From Datisca glomerata (Eukaryota > Streptophyta > Magnoliopsida > Cucurbitales > Datiscaceae), in contig QANY01002227.1 in the NCBI GenBank assembly GCA_003255025.1, positions 731,501-795,500 on the forward strand: DNA of 64,000 bases. Reading direction: 5' to 3'. Made by a program: the position numbers and the translations under genes. Position 1 is the stretch's first letter. Each line of letters opens with the position of its first letter. The notes beneath the pieces are model-generated. The model saw only the letters and a list, made by a program, of their open reading frames with translations. It was not told the origin of the DNA and did no database searches. Shown piece by piece: positions 49,317 to 60,119 of this stretch.

Positions 49317-51856
49317 TTATCTGGCGTAGATACAGCTTCCAACTTTGAAACTCACTGAGAGTATTAGAACCCAGAGCAACATAAAAAAGAACAAGAAACC
49401 TCCTGACACCATTGGTTCTACCTTGGATGAGCTTACACCAGCTTGAGAGACGCCAAAAGAAAGGATTAGGTCGACATCCCTATTCTTCCCATTTAAGGAG
49501 CCAACTAAGTTGCCTCTTGATGTCATGTCTCTTATCAGAATCATACCAGCAGTCACATGAACTGAACTGGAAGGTTGTGCCTCTGATCTCAGCAGATGAA
49601 CATCTTTTGAAGGAAACTCTGACGCAAATGCAGGAGGGGCTGGGATGCTTCCCACCATTAGACTCGCTTGTTTGAAGAATGAATGTTTGGTATCTGGCAC
49701 CAAAATAAGACAGTAGAAATTACCAATATGAGTGAATTCAATTTTAAGGTGAAAACAAGACTACTTAGCATATAGTTTAACTCTTTTCAGTTAGCTTATG
49801 TAACTTCATAATTCAGAATATAAAATATGGTTGACAGGCAAGAGTAATAGAAGGGAAAAACTAAGTTAAGGACTAACTGTAACTTACCTGACTCTGTATG
49901 TTCAGGATCGATCTTTTGCTTTAAAGAGGATGCACCATTGTTACACACAGAATCTGGTAGATCTTTGCTTGCCATAGGCACAGGTTCAGCTGCTTCATTG
50001 ACAAGCTGTTAAAAGTCTTTTTGGTTAGTTGAGAATTGAGATCTAGACTGTAAATTAAAAAAAAAAAACAGAAGTACCGAAGATAGTTATTGATTGTAGA
50101 ATCTTTACCTTCTCTGGGAGTGGGTGGTCGGATACATGTTCTTCGCCGCCCATTATTTCAGAAGGATCAAAAGACATATGGTCATCATGGGCATCAAAGA
50201 AAGTAAGATACTCTTCAAGCACGTCAAAACCAGTAGGATCTTCCTTAATTGGGTTTGAGAGATCATTAGTCTCTAGGAATTGTCCATCACTGAATGGAGG
50301 AACACCCAAGTATTGCGCATCAAGCAAGTAATTAACATTCTCAAGATTCATTAAGTTACTTGATTCAGCAAAACACTCGTCTTTCACTGAATTAGCATCC
50401 AATGCAAATTGCTCTTGGGAAATGTTGAACGTCTCGCCCAACTCCAAAGTCTCACCAGCACATTCATTAGGCTTTTCATCATCTTCAATGAAGTTATTTA
50501 ATTGGACATCATTATTGCTTGTTTCCCCATAGTAGAAGTTCGATGGAAGTGAAACGTTTTCAGTTAAAATTCCTTCATCAACATTCTGTTTCCCCACCCA
50601 CACCCCCACAAAAAAGGGAGAAATTAAAAAGAAAGAAAATGTCCAAACAATTTAAAATTCATGTACAACTACAGATGAGATGATAAGGTCTCTAAATCAT
50701 AGAGACGAGATGCAAGATAATGACTGACGTCACAAGTAAATCACCACAACAGCTACCACTTACTACTATAGCGATGATGATGACGTTGCAGGGTTTATGA
50801 AAAATAAAAGTTGCCTAAATTTATTAAATTAGCAAATTTTGTTAATCACTCATCTACCTCTGTAGAACTGACATAATAATTCAGCTCTCTATGTGCTCTA
50901 TTTACTTATAGTATGACAATCAAATATTACCAAAAATTATCATAGGAGCCAGAAAGATTAACAATCACAAACCAGAGAAAAGTAATCTACTTCAAAATAC
51001 ATATCATCACCGGGTAGCACCTCATCATCCACTGCCTCCTGACCAGGTATTAAAGCCAGCTCTTCATCATCTTCCCACTCCTCCTCAATAAACGGGGCTC
51101 CATATTTCTCACCATTCTTGGGCCCAGTACCACTCTTTTGGAATATCCTACAAAGCACAAAGGTATCCTTTCCGACAAAAAAACGTAACCAATCAATTCC
51201 AAAAGAATGCATAAAAAAATTCTTAAATCACAATTTCATCTTCATAGGCAACACCAACTGATAGACAATGAAAGAAAGAAATTTACATCTTTTCAGGCTT
51301 TCACCTATTCTCACCTGCGAAATAATAGCTTTCTCCAGTTCCTCGTCGGCAAGCCTATACTCGTGCATTACCCAATTGGTACGAGCTCCACGAGGTGCTC
51401 GCCCGCTATGATAAACAAGTGTCTTCTTCATCCCAACGGTCCGCGAGTAGTGGCGGACCGGACGGTCTTTCCCGGTGGTCTTCCAGTAACCTTTCTCGGT
51501 AGCGCGGTTTGTCCTCGAACTATTTCCGTACTTCCTATCCAAAGCACTGAAAAAGTACCATTCCAAGTCCCTAGTCTTCAACTTGGACTTCCCTGAAAAA
51601 TCCCCCAGTAATTCAGCTAAAAAATATAAAACTAATATAATCAATTTGAATTTTCAACAAAAGTATGAAAGTGAAATCGACCGGGGAGGTCCCATGGCTC
51701 TGCTTTGTAGATGTCGATGACAGAAATCGCGTCAAAGCGAAGAGGCTTGCCGGAGACTTTGCGCTTGAGGTAGTAGCGGACTAATTCTTCATCAGTGGGA
51801 TGAAATCTAAACCCAGGAGCTAATGAGGTAGCAGAATCGCGGCCCATCGATGACAT
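49317..51856 (-). CDS. NAC transcription factor with C-terminal membrane anchor (NTL type, ANAC078/053-like)
   Basis: Six exons join in phase to 539 residues: 51856-51682, 51592-51315, 51167-50973, 50585-50109, 50005-49888 and 49693-49317. The NAM DNA-binding domain (about 12-165) has [68 protein letters not shown] and [11 protein letters not shown]. An acidic middle region is the likely activation domain. The last 31 residues hold one hydrophobic helix ([15 protein letters not shown]), then KVGSCIYAR. Such tail-anchored NACs are released by proteolysis and move to the nucleus; the Arabidopsis relatives NAC053 and NAC078 activate the proteasome stress programme. Order and similarity point to At5g04410 (NAC2/ANAC078). 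Met4 is an alternative start. Confidence 0.94.
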
Positions 51857-52820
51857 AGATCGCGGAAGCGGAAAAAAATAATCAATCGAGGTTTAACGTT
51901 TTACTGAATTAGAGGATTTGAAAGGAAAAAAACTCGAAAAGCAAATATCAGAGGTCAGGATTTGAGTTTTCTATTTCCATCAATTTGACCTGTTCCCTCT
52001 TCTTGGTGATCGGAATTGAAAAGAAGGTGATGAGTGATTACTTAGCAGAGAAGAAGAGCGAGAAAAGAGATAAATGGAGATATTTTGAGGATGAAAATTC
52101 TACTAAATACCAGGCGAGGGACATCGTGGATCAATACTTAGTGTGGGACCACGTTGTGGTAACATGGACTTGCTTCTATTTACACGTGGAGCAACAGTTG
52201 TCGGTGGTTGGTCTCCGATTTACTAAAGTTATGTGGAGAATAATTGAGAGGTGGCGGGTGTGGGGCAGTAGTAAATATACTCGTGTGAATATGATGTGTG
52301 GACGAATATAATTTTTTTTTAATAGTAAATATATTTGTCTTATTTATTTTTTTATAATTTTTTAAAAATTATATTATTATTGAAACTATAACTCTATGTT
52401 ATAATTCAACCTAATATTATTTTTTTCAATCATTCACTAAACTCGCTATTTTAACCGTCAAATAAGATAATTCATATATTATTTTTCTCCTAAATTTTCT
52501 TCCTTGTTTCTGTTGTCACCATTATCCATTATCGTCATCTTTGCGTTTGTCACCGTCTTGGACGATCGTTGAGAAGTTTTACACATAATCAAACCTAAAG
52601 AGAGATTGAATATCCGTGAATAGCTCGATCCTAATGGGGGATTTCATATCCCTACTACATATCTCCGTAAATGGAGAATGAGGCGATGGTGGAATTGATA
52701 TATGAAAGTGGAGATGAAAATGGAGGATGTTGCATCGCCTCTGCTTGCCCCATTGTCATCCTTAAGCATGTGCGGAGTCCATATATGGATTAAAATTCGT
52801 CGACCAAGAGAAGAGTCTAT
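51857..52820 (-). promoter_or_regulatory. Promoter region of the NAC gene
   Basis: The upstream side contains a G-box/ABRE core TACACGTGG (CACGTG at 52183-52188), about 330 bp from the start codon. This is compatible with stress or abscisic-acid response but not proof. The plus-strand frame at 51985-52311 has no similarity to known proteins. The distal part is AT-rich and noncoding. Confidence 0.4.
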
Positions 52821-53690
52821 ATATTTCATTATTTAAAGAACTATAAATTACACCCTCTAACTATACAGTTGTTGTCATTTATAACTCTATACTATTATTG
52901 TCTTCATTTATAACTCTGATGTTACATTTTGCATTCAAAATTAACCTTGCGTCTAAATGAGTCAATGCTATGCAGTTTTCATTTTTTTTCAAAGGGTAAA
53001 TGTATTTCAACCAAAAAAGTACACTTATACAAAATGCATCCTCAAGTATACAACACCACACTGTAGTGCATAGGCTCAAGCCAAGATAAAAATAATACAA
53101 CTCATACGATACTGCAAATCGATGAGACAAACATTACAAAATAAATTGATCGGTTAAACCCCACCCAGATACACAATGAAAACCAAAACCAGAAGAATTA
53201 CACAGAACAAACCAAAGCAAGACATGCCTACACCTAGCCAGACAAAACACAATCTACCTGACCATCATCTAACTGATAACCTCAACAAAAATCAATGTAT
53301 ACCGTAACAAGCTACCTAAACTTGATATAACAGCACATGTTCTTAGCAAACCAACATCCAAAACATGACAATGACCGATATCACACTGCGCCCAATAGAG
53401 GGACCTTGTCGGATCTAGAATCACCCTTAACTAAGGTTAGATCCCGGGTGGATTCAACCTCTATTGGCTTATATCACTATAACATCAATACAAAGACACC
53501 ACAACCAGAAACTAGAAAATGCTCAGAAAATAGTTACCAAGAACCATCAGAGCAGACGCCTGGACCTCATATCGTCGCAAGGTGCAAAAGGTAGAACAAG
53601 AGCAGTGAAAACGCCATTCCTTTCCTACCATTTTTCTCGGTAGGGCACTGAGTGGCTACCTGAAATCCAGATCTGAAATTCCACTTTTGA
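52821..53690. other. Unclassified intergenic or repeat-like DNA
   Basis: No protein similarity was recognised. The DNA is relatively rich in C and A on the plus strand (about 53150-53640). It could be the decayed 3' end of the neighbouring copia or another insertion. Confidence 0.3.
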
Positions 53691-53719
53691 GATACTGGAC
53701 GACGTAACTGTTCAGACTC

Positions 53720-54596
53720 TACACATTGACTCAGTCTTTATATTTTCTATCACAATGTCTCCATTTTTAACTAAATCCCAGACTGAGAGATACTTTATCT
53801 CCATATGCTTAAACCCACTGCTAATTTTGTTATTCTTGGAACAGAACATAGCTACATTATTGTCGCGGTTTATCACCATGGGTTAAGAGATGTAATCAAC
53901 AATTCAAATTTCTAAAATCAAATTCTTGAGCCACACAGCTCATATTGTTGATGATGCAAACAAGGTTTGCTTGACACTTTTCCATGAAATAGCTCATTCG
54001 ACAAATATAAAAATGTATCTTGAAGTAGTCTTTAGGTCATATGTGCATCCACCAAAATCAGAATCTGAATACCCAATTACCTGAAGATTATCAACCTGCT
54101 TATACACTAACATAAAAGCCTTGGTCAATTGCAAATATCTCAGGACCTTCTTGGCCGCAACCCAATGATCATACCAAAGGTTTGACAAATATCACCCAAG
54201 AACGTTTACAGCAAAAAAAATATCAGGTCTTGTACAAACATATGTATACAACAAACTTCCAATCGCACTTGCATATGAAATGTTCTTCATTGCATCTCTC
54301 TCTCTAAATAATTCTTAGGGCATTGTTTATTCTTGAGCTTGTCTCCTTTCACCACATGTATATCTCCAGGTTTGCATAAATACATATTGAATCTTTTAAG
54401 TGGTCGATCTAGATATGAATCCTGAGACAAACCCAGGACTTTACGAGACATATCCCGATGCCCAAAATAAAATAAGCTTCACCTAGATCTTTCATATTGA
54501 AGTTCGTTGACAAAAAATGTTTGGTTTCTTTGAGCAATTCCATATTACTACTTGCAAGTAATATATCATTATAAAGATGAAACGACTCTCACTGGC

Positions 54597-54671
<75 letters not shown>

Positions 54672-56830
54672 CGCGCGCGCGCGCGCGCACTGATCAAAGT
54701 TGTTGTCTACAAAACCAACTGATGTCATAACTTTATCGAACTTCAGATGTCACTGACAAGATGCTTGCTTAAGACCATAAATAGATCTTTTCAATCTACA
54801 CACCAATTGACTGTTCCCATTTTTCTTGAATCCTTCAGGTTGCGATATGTAGACTTCCTCGCTTAACTTTCCATTAAGGAAAGATGTTTTGATATCCATC
54901 TGATGGAATTCTAAATAGAAATGAGCTACTAACGCCATAATAACTCTGAAGGAATCCTTAGTGGAAATAGGCGAAAATGTCTCTATGAAGTCAATGAATT
55001 CTCTTTGCATGTACCCCTTTGCTACTAATCTAGCCTTGAATCATTCCATTTTTCCCTTATTATCTTTCTTAGTTTTGAAAACCCATTTACAACCCATCGG
55101 AAATTCAACTAGCTCCCACACTTCATTATTTCTCATGGACTCCATTTCATCTCTCATGGCATCTAACCATTTTTCAGAGTGGGGACTACTAATGGCTTCA
55201 CTATAAGTTGTAGGATCCACAATCTGGCCGATGTCATATTCTGATTCTCTAAGATGAACATAGTAATCACTAGATTGTTGGTTTTCTTTCCCTCTGTGAC
55301 CTTCTCTGAGGAATCCTTTGATTAGTTTCTTCAATGCTAGGAGTTTCTTCTACATGATTGACTCTTCCTCTATAGCCTGTTTGCATAAGATCATCGTTTA
55401 GAGTGGACAGAGGTGTAACAACAACATAAGAAGGCTCCTCTCTTTCTATAGATTGAGAGGACATCCCTTCAGCAACATTCGATTCTAGAAATTTAGCTGT
55501 TTGTGACTCGACAATTCTAGTGCCACAAGTGGGAGAGCAAAATCTATAGCCTTTCGAGTGGCTTGGATACCCCATGAAGTAGCATCGAACAATTCTTGAA
55601 TCTGTCTTCTTCTACTTAGGATCATAAATTCTAACCTCAGCAGAACAACCCCATGCACGAAAATGATTCAAACTAGGCTTTCTACCAGTCCACGATTCAA
55701 AAGGCATCTTGGTTATTGACTTACTATGAACGTGCTTCAGAATATAAGTGTATGTTTTAATGGCCTCACCCCATAGAAATTCAGGCATATTTGATCTACT
55801 CAACTTGCTCTTTTCATCTCCATAAGTGTGCGATTACGTATTTCTACAACTTCATTTTGTTTAGGACTTCCAGGCATGGTATATTGGGCAACAATCCCAT
55901 GATCCTATAAGTATTTTGCAAAAGGCCCCTATGCTGTCCAAATTCATCATACTTACATTAATATTTACCACCACGGTCTGATCTCACAATTTTGATAACT
56001 TTCTCCAACTGCTTTTCAACTTCAGTTTAGAAAACTTTAAACCTGTCAAGAGCATCAGACTTTTCCTTAATCAAGTAAATGAATCCATATCGAAAAAAGT
56101 CATCAATAAAGGTGATGAAGAATTTGTTTCTACACAAAGTAGTGGAATAAAGCCCATTAATGTCTGTATGAATAATCTCCAAGAGACTTTGACTGCGAGT
56201 TGCACTTTTTTTCTTAATTTTGGTCAATTTTCCTCTTGCACAATCCACACAACTCCCCAAATCATCAAGATCAAGAGAAGGAAAAATCTCAGCTTTAGCT
56301 AATTTGTCAACTCTTTCTCTTGAGATATGACTCAAACGCTTATGCCATAACAATAAGGACTTCTCTTGACTAGAGATCTCTTGGCCACACTTTTCTTAAC
56401 ATTAAAAGACATATCATAGCTATTGAGAGACAAGGACAATTGGTAAAGCGCATTAGAGTAATAACAATTGTCAACGATATCGAAATTGAAAAGAAAGTCT
56501 ACTTTTTTTTTTCCCAAAATGAAAACAATATTCAGCATTGTCCAACAGCAGAAGCGAGACTAAATTTCTTTTGAAGGAAGGAACATAAAAAGTGTTAACT
56601 AAAACCGGTCAGAAAGTAGATTTCAACTCCAAAACAATTGTTCCCATAAAGAAAACTTCAATTTCAATGTCGTTTCCAACTTTGGTTGATTTTCTCATGT
56701 CCCTTAGCCTTTTACAGTTGTAGTGACATGAACAATAGCACTACTATCAAGCCACCAAGAATCTAAAGGAACGTCGATAAGGTTTTGACTCAAAGCATAC
56801 ACAAGCCAAATACTTGATACTCACCAGTTT
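53720..56830 (-). pseudogene. Copia pol remnant (third copia)
   Basis: From high to low coordinates: protease-like VPLDSWWLDSSAIVHVTT (about 56765), then FYVPS-type text; integrase zinc region MLWHKRLSHISRERVDKLAK and CVDCARGKLTK (56353-56230); core HTDINGLYSTTL; MSRSNMPEFLWGEAIKTYTY (55803); a linker with AISSPHSEKWLDAMRDEMES (near 55200). Reverse transcriptase follows (ETFSPISTKDSFRVIMALVA, QMDIKTSFLNGKLSEEVYIS, RLKRSIYGLKQAS), then RNase H (VIGYSDSDFGGCTYDLKTTS and, past a stop, AISWKSVKQTLFASSTI). Frameshifts and stops separate the pieces. The reverse transcriptase is interrupted in frame by a 90-bp dinucleotide tract. Confidence 0.88.
54601..54690. repeat. Compound microsatellite (AT)25(GT)10(GC)9AC, 90 bp
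   Basis: All 90 bases alternate purine and pyrimidine without a break, passing from AT to GT to GC steps. GC/GT alternation is the classic Z-DNA-forming sequence, and the AT part can extrude as a cruciform or melt easily. It lies inside the copia reverse transcriptase and keeps its frame (30 codons). Confidence 0.97.
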
Positions 56831-58052
56831 GTTCATAAGATTTTCAGCCCCAGTTTTATCTAAAATAGACAAATTGATTTATGATAGAAGAACAAGAGCG
56901 AGATGCATCATTATAATCTTCCCTTTGGGAAAAGAAAATCATACCATTGGTTTCCTAGCATAAGGTAAATAAGAAAATATACAACACTTGAAAAATTTAT
57001 CTCCTTTAGGTAGATAAACCTTCTAGGTCATACATTTTCTCAAGACATAAAAATGTGTATTCCTAAAAATTATCCTCTTTGAGTAGATAAATCTTAAAAA
57101 ATACTCACTTTTATGTTTTACCAATACTTATCATGCGTGTCATAAATTAATACATATAATTACCCCTTTGGGCATGAAATTATACATACTAATTCTTAAA
57201 CATCTTCTCATCATCAAAATAAAATTTGATAACATAACCATCATAAAAAAATTATAATGATCGAACCACTTTGGTGATAAACAACCACTATAGTTCTCAA
57301 CCAAAAATTCTTTGAATGTTCCCAAAATTGCCCATTTACCGTTATTACATATTGTAACTTTATATATGCATGTAATTATTCCAAGTGAAGTGTACCAACA
57401 AACACTTAAAAAAATTATCACTGACAAATCAAAGTTTTAACACGAAAATACTGTTTTGATTTAAGCAGACAAATTGTCTTTACAATTTCGCATGTCAAAA
57501 ATTTCAATTCGCCTGACATATTGTAGTGTTCTTTAGAACCCCAAAATGATGAGCAGAGTTTCTAACCGGATAGTATACGAGCATAAAGCATTTTAGAAAT
57601 GAAATTGATACTTTATGGAAAAACAAAAAAACCGTAACAATAAAGAATTCAGTTTCTAAATGAAACTGACCATACAGAATTCCAGTTGCTAAGAATTCAT
57701 TCTTTATCCAGGAAGAAGCAAATTATCCATTATGATAAAAGTCAGTTTTCCTCAAATAGATTCTTGATTGATTTTTATATACACCAAATCTGATTATCGA
57801 AGTCATTGCAAGATACAGACAATATGCAAAATAATTTACTTATAAACAATGGATTACATCAACCATAAGTCAGCGAGATAAACGGTTTCTAAATCACGAT
57901 AGTGTACAGAATACCGAAATAGAGATTAAAAAATAGTTTATGAATCATGATAAATCAACAAAAAAAACTCAAACAATGATTTTGTAATTATACAATCAGA
58001 ATAAATAATAATACTAAGTTCTAAATCATATACGATTGGCTATGATACCACA

Positions 58053-58480
58053 TGTAGATTTCTAATGCATTCAAAGAAATCCTATAAACATATAATCGTA
58101 TTGAATCGTACATAATAATAGAACACCAAATAGAGTTAGAGAATATGATCGTGTACCTAATTGATCCATCCTATCGATAATCATTGTACAATATAACGAG
58201 ACTAGACCTTCCTCTCTAAAACCTCAATTTCTTATGACAACTTGTGATGAGGCAAGTAAAGTCTCCATATACGTCATATATATATGTATATGGTTTAGAG
58301 AGGGGACCTAGTTAACCCTTAGTCTTATTGAGCTCTCTCATCGCCAGCTTCAGTAAAACACATAGTCCACACTATTCTGCCAAACTAGACTGCTTAATAC
58401 GAGATGCTAAGCTCAATATCATGTGCTCACTTATTTAATTAGCTCAATTAGACAAATAGGCCACTATAGGCAAATAAAAG
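58053..58480 (-). repeat. Putative 5' LTR of the third copia (right border uncertain)
   Basis: It is inferred from the adjacent primer site. The minus strand ends AAATCTACA before TG and the primer site, as an LTR should. A TATATATATG patch near 58280 could be promoter-like. No second copy was found, so the right border is a guess. Confidence 0.35.
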
Positions 58481-58750
58481 AATAAATGGCCCAAAAAATT
58501 ATAATTTGCACATACCGAATTTTATAGTGGTCCATAATTACAACCTAAAAACATAGTAAATAGACAAAACTATCCTCGCTAATAAACGACAAAATTCACC
58601 TACTCGGACAAACCCTAGCACAAAAGCAAAACAAAAAATCAAGAGAGCTCTTGAGAAGGCACGACTGGCGACGGGAAGCTGTCAAACCCTAGTAATGATT
58701 TTTGTTTTGAATATGAGATTGTAAGTTATAGTTTCTATTTTCATTTTTTT

Positions 58751-59140
58751 GTATGACGTATATTTTCATTTTCATGTATGAGATAAATTTTCATTTTCTG
58801 CCAAACCCTAGCCAAGAGGTATCATTTTTTTTATTTGCGTTTTCATTCATGATATATCAAAACACAGATCAATCAAACAATGTATACATATGCTTTTTCG
58901 TCATACGGTTTGATCTGCATTTTCATTTTGTATATGTCAAAAACGTAGATCAAACCGTATATAGATATGCATTTTCATTTTGATATGTGCTTATAAGGTT
59001 TGATCTGCAATCTTGACATAGATTTTCGTTTTCTATTTTCATTTTCTTGTATGAGATAGATTTTCGTTTTTCGCCAAACCCTAGCCTAGAGGTATCATTT
59101 TTTTAATCTGCATTTTCATTTTGTATATCTTGAAAACAAC
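58751..59140 (+). repeat. Partial tandem duplication, period about 275 bp
   Basis: TTTTCATTTTC.TGTATGAGATA and the following GCCAAACCCTAGCC...GAGGTATCATTTTT text occur at about 58770-58840 and again at about 59040-59110. The second copy is shorter. Confidence 0.65.
58903..58960. repeat. Inverted repeat with perfect 14-bp arms
   Basis: ATACGGTTTGATCT (58903-58916) and its exact complement (58947-58960) are separated by 30 bp. It could form a hairpin; its purpose is unknown. Confidence 0.8.
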
Positions 59141-59869
59141 ATTGCAATTTTCATTCTGAATAACTTGAAACAAGATTGAACATAATATATAGATTCACAT
59201 CATATTGACTGTGTTCTGAATCACGATATATTAATGAATATTTTTCATTGTGTACTCTGAATATTGTTCATTGCATTCTGAATCTAGGCATGTTTCCGTT
59301 CTGAATCACGACATATCGTGATTGCATCTTCTGTCTCTCTTGTGCTATAGAATAGTAAATATTTATATGACATGGGTATATAACCATAGATATGCTTATA
59401 TATTAACTGTTCAACAATGCTGATTTTGAATAGTAAATATATATGCCTATAACATATAAACATATAGTCATTTACTGTTTTTTAGCATAGTCATATTTGA
59501 TTTTGCACATAGTTATTCATGAATTAGTATATGACTATTTACTCACAGTACAAAGATCTATATCCAGCAGAAAATACAAATGTGGCCAAAACAGATAGCC
59601 AAGAAACCAAAATGCCCCCCCAAAAAAGAAATGTTACGACAAAAAATAAATAAATTCATGGAAGCCGCTGCATTATAGGTGAATATTACATATAACACTA
59701 ATTTATGCATATGTAAGCATATGTTTGTATCATGATGACTAAATACATTTTTCTTATAGGAAAAAACAAGGAAAAACAAAAGGTAACAAGAAGTTCAAAC
59801 ATCACAATGGCGAGCAAAAAACAACAGGTGTCAAAGAAAAAATAACCTTAGCTTCAAGAAGAAGTGTCA

Positions 59870-60115
59870 GTGGAAGCAAATGAGACTACCACAAGTATCT
59901 ACATTAATCTCTACGAAATTAGAAGATGATCCTCCAGATTCATTATTTACCATCAAACACAAATCATTATTATTTACTCCTAATGCACATGATACTAACC
60001 TCAAGTAAAACTTCGTGTGATGCATCACTACCAACCAACAATGACTTAATCTTGTAGTCAGTGTAGTTTCTTGCATCATTCCACTTTCCGTTATAAAAAA
60101 CAACAATGGAAATAT
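59870..60115 (-). pseudogene. Possible Mutator-like (MULE) transposase N-terminal fragment
   Basis: On the minus strand a frame reads MVNISIVVFYNGKWNDARNY, then TDYKIKSLLVGSDASHEVLL. After a frame change it continues with SCALGVNNNDLCLMVNNESG and FVEINVDTCGSLI. This resembles the N-terminal domain of plant MULE transposases (a YNGKW-like start, then a conserved acidic strand). No downstream transposase core was found. The assignment is tentative. Confidence 0.35.
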
Positions 60116-60119
60116 TCAC

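Larger units (their letters stand above)
53690..58050 (-). mobile_element. Ty1/copia remnant on the minus strand
   Basis: Minus-strand similarity runs in copia order from protease (about 56800) through integrase, reverse transcriptase and RNase H (about 53720). A primer site TGGTATCATAGCC sits at 58050-58038, so the 5' LTR should begin at about 58053 and extend right. No matching LTR was seen on the left, so the 3' end appears lost. Gag was not recognised between 56850 and 58030. Confidence 0.8.
58481..59560. other. Intergenic region with AAACCCTAG motifs and internal duplication
   Basis: No gene was recognised. AAACCCTAG (telo-box-like) occurs near 58612, 58683, 58802 and 59076. The motif with its flanks (CAAACCCTAGCC, then AGAGGTATCATTTTTTT) is duplicated about 275 bp apart. 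Confidence 0.5.

Noticed and set aside
51985..52311. 108-codon plus-strand frame upstream of the NAC gene
   Set aside because: No recognised domain, no splice or conservation support; it overlaps the NAC promoter.
53337..53594. 85-codon plus-strand frame
   Set aside because: No similarity; low-complexity, polar text in unclassified DNA next to a copia remnant.
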